DNA from: Candidatus Heimdallarchaeota archaeon
GTDB taxonomy: Archaea; Asgardarchaeota; Heimdallarchaeia; JABLTI01
Length of the DNA: 8,243 nt
Direction of reading: 5' to 3'
Assembly (NCBI GenBank): GCA_030667035.1
Contig: DAOUWQ010000038.1
Span: 1 to 8,243, forward strand
Shown: positions 1 to 5,245 of the stretch, piece by piece
How the letters are laid out: each line of letters begins with the position of its first letter
How positions within the stretch are numbered: position 1 is the stretch's first letter
The notes under the pieces: model-generated
The model's database searches: none
Told to the model about the DNA's origin: nothing
What the model saw: only the letters and a program-made list of their open reading frames with translations
Translations under genes and position numbers: made by a program

Positions 1-2
1 GA

Positions 3-680
3 GAATTTAAGGGAAAATCTTTTACTATTGAGATTGCTTCAGGAGCAATATTAGGTGGCTTAAGTGTTCTAATTGGATTTATGTGGGATTTGTACGTTGA
101 AGGTCTTCTTAAAGGTCCTGCTTTTGCTCCGGGGATGACTTGGTTTGATTTACTAACAGTACCTATAATGGTTGCATTTTTTGTCTTCGGCATACGTAGT
201 GGATTAATTGCTTGTGTTATTGGTTGTGGTGCAATTGTCTTCTATCCTAATGAAACATATGGTTGGTTAGCCATGATTCCTAAATTAACTGCATCTTTAA
301 CGATGTTTGTTGTTCCATGGGTGATTTTAAAGATTAGTGGACGAAATAAGGGACATGGAAAAAATCGTGTTCTCAAATCCTTAGATTATTCTTCAGATGC
401 TCTTTCCCCAGTAGGAAATTATATCTTTGTTATGGTTTTAGCAATCTTATTCCGGTGCATTTTTGCTTTTATTGTTAATCTGTTCCTTGTAGCACCATTG
501 TTTATGTTCCTATTTTCTGATAGATCAGTCTTTAATACAGTCTTTACTCAACCAGAATTTTTCCTAACCTTAGTAGGCGGTTATACAGCTTGGAATGTTG
601 TTCAGGGAACAAGTGATGCAATAATTTCCTATCTGATTGTTTTTCCAACAAGATTGAACAAAGTATTCGGTATTTGGTAG
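3..680 (+). CDS. ECF transporter S component-like membrane protein (5' end outside window)
   Basis: The reading frame is open from the left edge, 78 bases before the first ATG at 81, and the upstream part (starting EFKGKSFTIEIASGAILGG) is hydrophobic and fits the family. The gene therefore starts outside the window, and ATG 81 is probably internal. Of about 225 visible residues, most lie in five or six hydrophobic segments: near visible residues 8-28, 48-83, 89-108, 140-172 and 186-220. The Asp-Leu-Leu-Thr-Val-Pro stretch before a Gly-rich helix, the Gly-Trp-Leu-Ala-Met-Ile-Pro-Lys segment and the late Trp-Asn-Val-Val-Gln-Gly-Thr helix resemble ECF S components of the riboflavin-transporter-like group. 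These bind a vitamin in the membrane and work with the ATPases EcfA/A' and the transmembrane EcfT. None of those partners is visible here, so the substrate cannot be named. Another small polytopic membrane protein is the main alternative. Confidence 0.7.
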   Translation, partial: EFKGKSFTIEIASGAILGGLSVLIGFMWDLYVEGLLKGPAFAPGMTWFDLLTVPIMVAFFVFGIRSGLIACVIGCGAIVFYPNETYGWLAMIPKLTASLTMFVVPWVILKISGRNKGHGKNRVLKSLDYSSDALSPVGNYIFVMVLAILFRCIFAFIVNLFLVAPLFMFLFSDRSVFNTVFTQPEFFLTLVGGYTAWNVVQGTSDAIISYLIVFPTRLNKVFGIW

Positions 681-685
681 GGGAA

Positions 686-705
686 TTTTTCTTCCTCTTT
701 TTTTT
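686..705 (+). terminator. T-tract terminator after the ECF S-like gene
   Basis: A run of five T (686-690) is followed by a pyrimidine stretch and a run of exactly eight T (698-705), starting 5 bases after the stop codon. No GC-rich hairpin precedes it. Archaeal RNA polymerase terminates at such oligo-T tracts without a required stem, so this is a good candidate for the gene end. Confidence 0.6.
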
Positions 706-765
706 CTTCATTGCCTCTACCTAAAGGTAATTTAATATACAAGGCGAATACTTCATAAAATGCGT

Positions 766-811
766 CTAAAAAGTGCGCTTATATTATATCTGTACGCGTA
801 ACACTTTTTAG
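766..811. repeat. 10-bp inverted repeat bracketing a TATA box (operator-like)
   Basis: CTAAAAAGTG at 766-775 is repeated perfectly in inverted form as CACTTTTTAG at 802-811. The arms are 26 bases apart and their centres are 36 bases apart. The TATA-like element at 779-789 lies between them, and an 8-bp self-complementary TACGCGTA (793-800) sits just inside the right arm. The right arm falls at the expected transcription start. This arrangement suits two repressor or activator half-sites; a hairpin with a large loop is less likely. No binding protein can be named. Confidence 0.5.
779..789 (+). promoter_or_regulatory. TATA-box promoter of the TFE-beta-like gene
   Basis: TTATATTATAT at 779-789 is a strong archaeal TATA-box match. 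With the usual 25-27 base distance, transcription would start near 810. That start would leave only about 6 bases before a TTG at 817, or an 87-base leader before ATG 898. It therefore bears directly on the start choice of the next gene. Confidence 0.5.
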
Positions 812-897
812 GGAGTTTGCATTTAACATATTACCTTAAACAATTTATCTTAATACGAACTAGAAAACCTAGAGTTTGTTACAGCTCAAAAAAACAA

Positions 898-1374
898 ATG
901 TTTGCCGAAGGTGATCTGTCGTTTTCTATTATAGATGAAATTGCAGATGAATTTGCGTGTGAGGTCTTAAAAAAAATGATTGCGATAACAAAAGAATTCA
1001 AACAAATGCTACAAGAATTGTTTGATGCTCGAGAAGTAACAGAGATACCCGTAGAGGACCTAGTTAAACTTCTATCCGTGAGCTTAGATGAATTGAGAAT
1101 ATTGCTGAAAGATGAGCAGATAAAAAGTGAATACAAACTCACACAAGCAAAAGATGGATCACAATATGTGAAAAGATTCCTTCAAACCGTACTAGAAGGG
1201 AAACAAATGACAATCTCACTCAATATACAATGGGACAACATTGGTGGGTGCCCCTGTTTCACCTGTCATGAACTTGACAGATGCGATATAGGTAATCCAA
1301 TCTCTTCAGTTGATTGCCCATTGTTTAGCCGATGGTTATTTACTGAACCTCAACAAGAAGAAGAAAAAGAGTAG
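898..1374 (+). CDS. TFE-beta / RPC34 (hRPC39)-like transcription factor with C-terminal Fe-S motif
   Basis: The C-terminus carries four cysteines in the pattern C-x2-C-x5-C-x2-G-x2-I-S-x3-C-x5-W-L (residues 120, 123, 129 and 140 of 158; codons from 1255). To my knowledge this spacing, including Gly, Ile-Ser and Trp-Leu, matches the cubane Fe-S domain of human RPC39 and archaeal TFE-beta. An extra Cys at 118 makes a CPC. The middle (about 42-95) is helical and charged and could be the winged-helix domain. In archaea TFE-beta pairs with TFE-alpha and helps RNA polymerase open the promoter. The tail after Trp-Leu is a short Glu-rich end. The start is uncertain: ATG 898 gives a length typical of the family, but neither it nor TTG 817 (185 residues) has a clear ribosome site, and the TATA box at 779-789 favours 817. 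The extra N-terminal 27 residues of the longer form look unlike the family. Confidence 0.75.
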   Translation: MFAEGDLSFSIIDEIADEFACEVLKKMIAITKEFKQMLQELFDAREVTEIPVEDLVKLLSVSLDELRILLKDEQIKSEYKLTQAKDGSQYVKRFLQTVLEGKQMTISLNIQWDNIGGCPCFTCHELDRCDIGNPISSVDCPLFSRWLFTEPQQEEEKE

Positions 1375-1387
1375 CCCTAGCTAAACC

Positions 1388-1395
1388 TTTTTTTT
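1388..1395 (+). terminator. T8 terminator after the TFE-beta-like gene
   Basis: A run of exactly eight T starts 13 bases after the stop codon and is followed by a further pyrimidine-rich stretch (about 1397-1413). There is no stable stem before it, as expected for archaeal T-tract termination. Confidence 0.6.
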
Positions 1396-1486
1396 ATCTT
1401 CTTACTTTTCCTATTAGCTTAATAGTTTGAAACGAATAACAAAAAATTAGCAGAATTAGTTTTTGGTATTCTTAAACATGACGTAC

Positions 1487-1494
1487 TTTTTAAA
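1487..1494 (+). promoter_or_regulatory. Possible TATA box for rlmE-trm1
   Basis: TTTTTAAA at 1487-1494 would place a transcription start near 1517, just ahead of the ribosome site at 1517-1523 and the TTG at 1529. The match is only moderate, and the leader would be very short. If real, it excludes the upstream ATG 1478 as the start of the methyltransferase. Confidence 0.3.
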
Positions 1495-1516
1495 GGGTAC
1501 ATCTTCAATTTGTAAT

Positions 1517-1523
1517 AAGGTGA
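1517..1523 (+). promoter_or_regulatory. Ribosome binding site deciding a TTG start
   Basis: AAGGTGA matches the archaeal Shine-Dalgarno core GGAGGTGA over five bases (GGTGA plus a preceding A). It ends 5 bases before TTG 1529. No comparable site precedes the alternative ATG 1478. Confidence 0.5.
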
Positions 1524-1528
1524 ATTTC

Positions 1529-2179
1529 TTGAGTCATAGAGAACGAATGAGAAGGAGAGAATTTTATTATCGAGAAGCACAACGAATAGGTTATCGCTCT
1601 CGAGCAACCTTTAAACTCAAGCAGATTCAAGACAAATTTAATGTTTTTAAAATAGGTGATATTGTTCTAGATGTTGGTGCTGCTCCAGGTGGGTGGAGTC
1701 AGATTGCCACAGAATTTGTTGGTATTCCTGGAAGAGTGTATGCTATCGATATAGAATTCATTGAACCTATTGATTTCGTTATCTCTATTCAAGGCGATAT
1801 TACCGATAAAAAAACCCATGAACGTCTTATGACTCTCATAAGTGAACCTGTTGATATTATTATAAGTGATTTGAGTCCAAAAGTTTCCGGTAATTGGTCA
1901 ACAGATCATGCGCGACAAATATTTCTTACAGAACATGCCCTCAGATTAGCTGTTTCTGGTCTTTTAAAGCAGGGTGGTAAATTCGTGAGCAAAATCTTCC
2001 AAGGCGACCTTTATGAACAGTTTATTGCCAATTTGAAAGTATTGTTCACTGTTGTCTATTTATTTAAACCAAAAGCTTCCCGAAAAGGAAGTGCTGAAAT
2101 CTATGTCATTGCGAAGGGATTAAAGAGAGGACCAAGAAAGAAGAGAAAACCAGCCAAAAAGGAAGAGCAAAATGATTAA
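1529..2179 (+). CDS. rlmE: FtsJ/RlmE-family 2'-O-ribose RNA methyltransferase
   Basis: This is an S-adenosylmethionine-dependent enzyme that methylates a ribose 2'-hydroxyl, in this family usually U2552 of 23S rRNA (RlmE) or tRNA anticodon-loop positions (Trm7). In a 216-residue protein the family marks are all present: the N-terminal Tyr-Tyr-Arg and Tyr-Arg-Ser-Arg-Ala-Thr-Phe-Lys region, the SAM motif Asp-Val-Gly-Ala-Ala-Pro-Gly-Gly-Trp (48-56), and the K-D-K-E tetrad at about Lys29, Asp114, Lys155 (in Lys-Ile-Phe-Gln-Gly) and Glu190. A Lys/Arg-rich tail (about 197-212) probably contacts RNA. I chose TTG 1529 for its ribosome site and because family members begin just before the Arg-rich N-terminus. 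ATG 1478 would add 17 residues unlike the family. The gene overlaps trm1 by 8 bases, so the two are probably co-translated. Ribosomal versus tRNA target cannot be settled from sequence. Confidence 0.9.
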   Translation: MSHRERMRRREFYYREAQRIGYRSRATFKLKQIQDKFNVFKIGDIVLDVGAAPGGWSQIATEFVGIPGRVYAIDIEFIEPIDFVISIQGDITDKKTHERLMTLISEPVDIIISDLSPKVSGNWSTDHARQIFLTEHALRLAVSGLLKQGGKFVSKIFQGDLYEQFIANLKVLFTVVYLFKPKASRKGSAEIYVIAKGLKRGPRKKRKPAKKEEQND

Positions 2180-3398
2180 GTATCCTTTAACAAAGGTCGT
2201 TGAAGGACAAACTGAAATCACAGTGCCTGATGTAGAAGCATTTAGAAAGTCACCTACAAGCTTTCCTCCTTCAGATGCACCAGTTTTTTACAATAAGAAG
2301 ATGGAAATCAATAGAGATTTTGCTCTTGCTATTTTACGAATTTATCTTCAAAAGAAGAAAACGAAGGACGAAATTACTTACTGTGAACCAATGGCCGGAA
2401 GTGGGATTCGTTCTATTCGTGTAGCAAATGAACTCCCCTCTTTACAAGTACTAATGAATGATAGAAACCCTCAAGCAGTGAAGCTTATCAAAGAAAACAT
2501 CAAAAAATTAAAGTTAAAAAAACACACAGAAGTTTTTGAAGATGATGCTAATGAGTTGATGTTGCGCCTTCGTGCTTCAGGGAGGAAAATAGATATCATT
2601 GATTTGGATCCTTTTGGTTCACCTTCTCCATTTACAGATGCAACCGCCCAAACAATTGGTAAAAACGGTTTACTAGCCGTTACATCTACTGATATGGCTA
2701 CTATGTGTGGTGTCTACCCTAAAGCTTGTATACGGAAATATGCCTCAAAACCAATTCATTCTTTTATTGCCCATGAATTAGCAGTGAGAATGATGTTGGG
2801 ATTCACAGCAATAGCTTTGGCACGACATGGAAAAAGTACCGTGCCGATTTTTGCTCACAGCACTGAACATTTTATTAGAGCCTACATATTTGTTGAGAAA
2901 GGTATAACTAAAGCTAAAAATGCAATGAAAAATTTAGGGTTTGTTGCTCATTGCACAAATTGTTATAATTTAGAAACAGCAAATGGATTGATCAATACAC
3001 TTGCGAAACAATGCCCTCACTGTGGAGAAATAAGACAAATTGGTGGTCCTATCTGGTTAGGAAAAATGTATGATAAGGACTACGTTTGTGCATTGGAAAA
3101 TGAATTGGTGCAAAATACAATTGCTTATGGCACTGCAAAGAAAATGCTCAAAATCGTTTCTTTAGTAAAAGAGGAAAATGAAGCTGAAATCTCTTCGGAA
3201 AAAAGTCATTTTTATTTTGACTTGCATCGAATTGCCGATAAATTAAATGTACCTTCACCAAAAATGGTCACCGTAATTACCCTCCTTCAGAAAAGTGGTT
3301 TCATTGCTTTTAGAACTCATATAAGAACGAATTCTATTAAAACGGATGCTCCTATTGAAAAAGTAGTTGAAGCAATTAAACAAGCTATCAAAGATTAA
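2172..3398 (+). CDS. trm1: tRNA (guanine(26)-N2)-dimethyltransferase Trm1
   Basis: Trm1 adds two methyl groups to N2 of G26 in tRNA, using S-adenosylmethionine, and so prevents misfolding at the junction of the D and anticodon stems. The 408-residue length is normal for archaea. In order the protein shows Pro-Val-Phe-Tyr-Asn-x5-Asn-Arg-Asp (37-49), the SAM motif Glu-Pro-Met-Ala-Gly-Ser-Gly-Ile-Arg (72-80), Asn-Asp-Arg-Asn-Pro (96-100), the catalytic-site motif Asp-Leu-Asp-Pro-Phe-Gly-Ser-Pro (144-151), a zinc site with cysteines 261, 264, 281 and 284, and Gly-Pro-Ile-Trp-Leu-Gly (292-297). The C-terminal third is the family-specific domain. The ATG is preceded by AAGGAAG (2159-2165) at a 6-base distance, inside the end of rlmE, which points to translational coupling. 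Only a T5 run (3416-3420) follows, so some transcripts may read on into rnhB. Confidence 0.95.
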   Translation: MIKYPLTKVVEGQTEITVPDVEAFRKSPTSFPPSDAPVFYNKKMEINRDFALAILRIYLQKKKTKDEITYCEPMAGSGIRSIRVANELPSLQVLMNDRNPQAVKLIKENIKKLKLKKHTEVFEDDANELMLRLRASGRKIDIIDLDPFGSPSPFTDATAQTIGKNGLLAVTSTDMATMCGVYPKACIRKYASKPIHSFIAHELAVRMMLGFTAIALARHGKSTVPIFAHSTEHFIRAYIFVEKGITKAKNAMKNLGFVAHCTNCYNLETANGLINTLAKQCPHCGEIRQIGGPIWLGKMYDKDYVCALENELVQNTIAYGTAKKMLKIVSLVKEENEAEISSEKSHFYFDLHRIADKLNVPSPKMVTVITLLQKSGFIAFRTHIRTNSIKTDAPIEKVVEAIKQAIKD

Positions 3399-3400
3399 CA

Positions 3401-3408
3401 ATTTATAA
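3401..3408 (+). promoter_or_regulatory. TATA-like box for rnhB
   Basis: ATTTATAA (3401-3408) lies 3 bases after the trm1 stop. It would start a transcript near 3430, about 14 bases before TTG 3444. It suggests that rnhB has a promoter of its own in addition to any read-through from trm1. Confidence 0.4.
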
Positions 3409-3443
3409 GACAATCTTTTTGTTTCAAGAAGGTAGAGAATATC

Positions 3444-4121
3444 TTGAAGCCGATGTATCTTGCCGGAGTAGATGAAGCAGGACGAGGTCCTGTTCTAGGT
3501 CCCCTAGTAGTAGCCGGAGTAGTTTTACACCAAGATGATTTACCACAGCTAGTTGAAAATGGACTTGCTGATTCTAAATTCGTACCAAAGGCAAAAAGAG
3601 AACAGCTCTACCAAACAATATTAGCAAAAGCAATTGACTATAAAGTGATCATCATCGAAGCAATTGATATATATACGCAAAGAGCAAATGCAATAAACTT
3701 GAATAAAATTGAAATGAACTCCTTTGTTGAAATATTACTTTTGATGAAACAATGGTCTAAAGCTTATGTAGATGCTTGTGATAGAAATGCTAAACGGTTT
3801 CAACTAACATTACAAAATAGAGTGAATACAAACATAATCGCAGAACATTTTGCGGATCAAACCTACCCTATTGTTTCTGCAGCATCAATTATTGCCAAAG
3901 TTGTTCGTGATAGGGAAATTGAGAAATATCACAATGAATATGGTGTGGACTTTGGTAGCGGGTACCCGCACGATAGAAAAACAAATAGATTTCTAAATGA
4001 CTATATCTCTCAGTATGGTAAGTTACCGATGGTCGCCCGAAAAAGTTGGGCAACTGCAAAAAGGGCTATTGAAAAACACGAACAATCAAACTTGGATGAG
4101 TTCTTTTCAAATGCTGAATGA
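3444..4121 (+). CDS. rnhB: Ribonuclease HII with C-terminal PIP box
   Basis: RNase HII cuts the RNA strand of RNA/DNA hybrids and removes ribonucleotides misincorporated into DNA. The four acidic active-site residues are visible: Asp10 and Glu11 in Gly-Val-Asp-Glu-Ala-Gly-Arg-Gly, Asp110 in Tyr-Val-Asp-Ala, and Asp156 in the Ala-Lys-Val-Val-Arg-Asp-Arg-Glu helix. Ser-Gly-Tyr-Pro (172-175) carries the tyrosine used to sense the ribonucleotide-DNA junction. The length (225 residues) is usual for archaea. The last residues hold Gln-Ser-Asn-Leu-Asp-Glu-Phe-Phe (214-221), a textbook Q-x2-L-x2-F-F motif for binding the PCNA sliding clamp. The start is TTG 3444, 10 bases after AAGGT (3429-3433). ATG 3453, three codons on, is the alternative and would remove nothing important. 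The gene converges with the COG1395 gene, 6 bases away. Confidence 0.95.
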   Translation: MKPMYLAGVDEAGRGPVLGPLVVAGVVLHQDDLPQLVENGLADSKFVPKAKREQLYQTILAKAIDYKVIIIEAIDIYTQRANAINLNKIEMNSFVEILLLMKQWSKAYVDACDRNAKRFQLTLQNRVNTNIIAEHFADQTYPIVSAASIIAKVVRDREIEKYHNEYGVDFGSGYPHDRKTNRFLNDYISQYGKLPMVARKSWATAKRAIEKHEQSNLDEFFSNAE

Positions 4122-4127
4122 ACTAGC

Positions 4128-5111
4128 TTACTTTTCCTTACTATTTTTTTTCTTCTTTAATTTTGTAAGTTCGTCAATAGAGAGAATAGGAACTCCTTTG
4201 AATTCTTTCTGTTCGATTTCAGAACCAACTACAACTAAAGGATTAGCATTAGCAATTCTAGAAACATTGTAAGTTACAAGTATTTTTTTAGCAAAATCAT
4301 CTCCAGTAGGTTTTCGAGTTATCCCTGTAATGGTAGTTATTGATTTTTCAAATTCATCGGTGCTATCGATAGGTTTTGCTAATACTCGAAAAGGAAATTT
4401 CTTGGCCCAGAGTTGATCTTTCATCCCTAAAGCATCAAAGTGTTTTTTGACATCTTTTTCGAGATCACTTTTTGGAGCTCCGGAATATTTCTCAGGTTGA
4501 GTAACTGACCCTATCCTTTGCATTTCATCGAACAAGTTTATTGCTTGAGTTAAAGGTTCATCAAGGAATTCTTCAATCATCATTGCAGTTTCAAGAGAGA
4601 CATTTATCGTCCCGCGTTCATATTCGTAGACAGCCCGTTTTGATACGCCCACTTCTCGTGCGAGATCACTTAAACTAAGGTTTTTCCCAATTCTTGTCTC
4701 TTTCAAAAGATTACCATCAAATTTAACTTTGAATCCACCACGGTAAGCAAAGATGAGAGGAGGGATTTTATGGATTAGTAGGTTACGAAGCGTTTCAAGA
4801 GAAACAACGGGAATTTCATAACGGGAATAAACAACACCATCTTCAATAGCTGAATTACTACGGATACTCCTACCAACAATTAAAGGGAGACCACCAAGCA
4901 TAGAAGAAAGTTTTCGAAGTTCATAGGCTTGATCTTCACGGAGGTTATCGATAGTTTCTATTACTTTTACTAACATAAGTAGAGATTGTTTTTTTGCGAT
5001 AACATCGAAACAACCACCACAACCAAGTAAAGGAGTAGAAAGATCAAAATGGAGTACTTCAAATAATTTGCTAACTCCTTGAATGAATTGTTGGTGTTTG
5101 TCTACAATCAA
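4128..5111 (-). CDS. COG1395-type archaeal transcriptional regulator with XRE-family helix-turn-helix
   Basis: This is a DNA-binding regulator of a family found almost only in archaea and usually annotated as a putative HTH-type regulatory protein. Residues about 1-125 form the typical N-terminal domain: Gly-Cys-Phe-Asp-Val-Ile-Ala, then Leu-Val-Lys-Val-Ile-Glu-Thr-Ile-Asp, Val-Val-Tyr-Ser-Arg-Tyr-Glu-Ile-Pro-Val and Arg-Gly-Gly. An XRE helix-turn-helix follows at about 136-190, with Leu-Ser-Leu-Ser-Asp-Leu-Ala-Arg-Glu-Val-Gly-Val-Ser as its recognition part and Val-Tyr-Glu-Tyr-Glu-Arg-Gly after it. The C-terminal domain (about 200-315) resembles a second nuclease-like fold without obvious catalytic residues. 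The end is a lysine-rich tail encoded by the antisense of the rnhB T8 tract. The TTG start is fixed by GGAGGA at the correct distance. Target genes are unknown; the palindrome at 5193-5216 upstream is a plausible self-regulation site, by inference only. Confidence 0.85.
   Translation of the reverse strand: MIVDKHQQFIQGVSKLFEVLHFDLSTPLLGCGGCFDVIAKKQSLLMLVKVIETIDNLREDQAYELRKLSSMLGGLPLIVGRSIRSNSAIEDGVVYSRYEIPVVSLETLRNLLIHKIPPLIFAYRGGFKVKFDGNLLKETRIGKNLSLSDLAREVGVSKRAVYEYERGTINVSLETAMMIEEFLDEPLTQAINLFDEMQRIGSVTQPEKYSGAPKSDLEKDVKKHFDALGMKDQLWAKKFPFRVLAKPIDSTDEFEKSITTITGITRKPTGDDFAKKILVTYNVSRIANANPLVVVGSEIEQKEFKGVPILSIDELTKLKKKKNSKEK
4144..4151 (+). terminator. T8 terminator of rnhB, inside the antisense 3' end of the next gene
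   Basis: Eight T start 22 bases after the rnhB stop and are followed by another pyrimidine run. Because rnhB and the COG1395 gene are convergent and only 6 bases apart, the plus-strand terminator lies within the coding sequence of the minus-strand gene, where it reads as Lys codons. No matching T-tract for the minus strand is visible just beyond 4128. Confidence 0.5.
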
Positions 5112-5118
5112 CTTCTTA

Positions 5119-5124
5119 TCCTCC
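5119..5124 (-). promoter_or_regulatory. Strong ribosome binding site fixing a TTG start
   Basis: On the minus strand GGAGGA ends 7 bases before TTG at 5111-5109. It is the best Shine-Dalgarno match in the window and makes the TTG start of the COG1395 gene convincing. It also shows that leadered, Shine-Dalgarno-driven translation is used in this genome. Confidence 0.7.
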
Positions 5125-5192
5125 GTACATTCTTTGTTTAATTAGGTGGTTCTTTTTAATTGAAAAAATGATGCTGACTAATTGAAATTTGT

Positions 5193-5222
5193 CGCAAGTG
5201 ACTTTAAAGTCTTGCGTTTTTT
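5193..5222. repeat. Nested palindrome between the E1-like gene and the regulator gene
   Basis: GACTTTAAAGTC (5200-5211) is a perfect 12-bp palindrome. It is flanked by CGCAA (5193-5197) and TTGCG (5212-5216), which pair with a 2-base GT bulge, and T6 (5217-5222) follows on the plus strand. On the minus strand it lies 30-53 bases after the E1-like stop and 82-105 bases before the regulator start. It may be an operator over the TTTAAA TATA-like core, or a structured spacer. The stem-plus-T6 form points to the plus strand, where no gene ends. Confidence 0.5.
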
Positions 5223-5245
5223 ACGTATGAGAATCTGAAAAGAAA

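Noticed and set aside
681..897. Possible riboswitch or tRNA in the gap before the TFE-beta-like gene
   Set aside because: No cloverleaf, no T-loop consensus and no recognised aptamer motif; only the promoter, inverted repeat and T-tract are visible.
879..1142. Minus-strand open frame of 87 codons opposite the TFE-beta-like gene
   Set aside because: Ser/Asn-rich shadow of the plus-strand gene with no family resemblance, no ribosome site and no promoter.
3997..4272. Plus-strand open frame spanning the rnhB end and the convergent gene
   Set aside because: It runs out of frame through rnhB, then antisense through the regulator gene, with a poly-Phe stretch from the T8 tract.
5193..5222. Intrinsic terminator of a plus-strand gene
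   Set aside because: No plus-strand gene lies upstream within reach; both neighbours are on the minus strand. I list it as a palindrome of unknown role instead.
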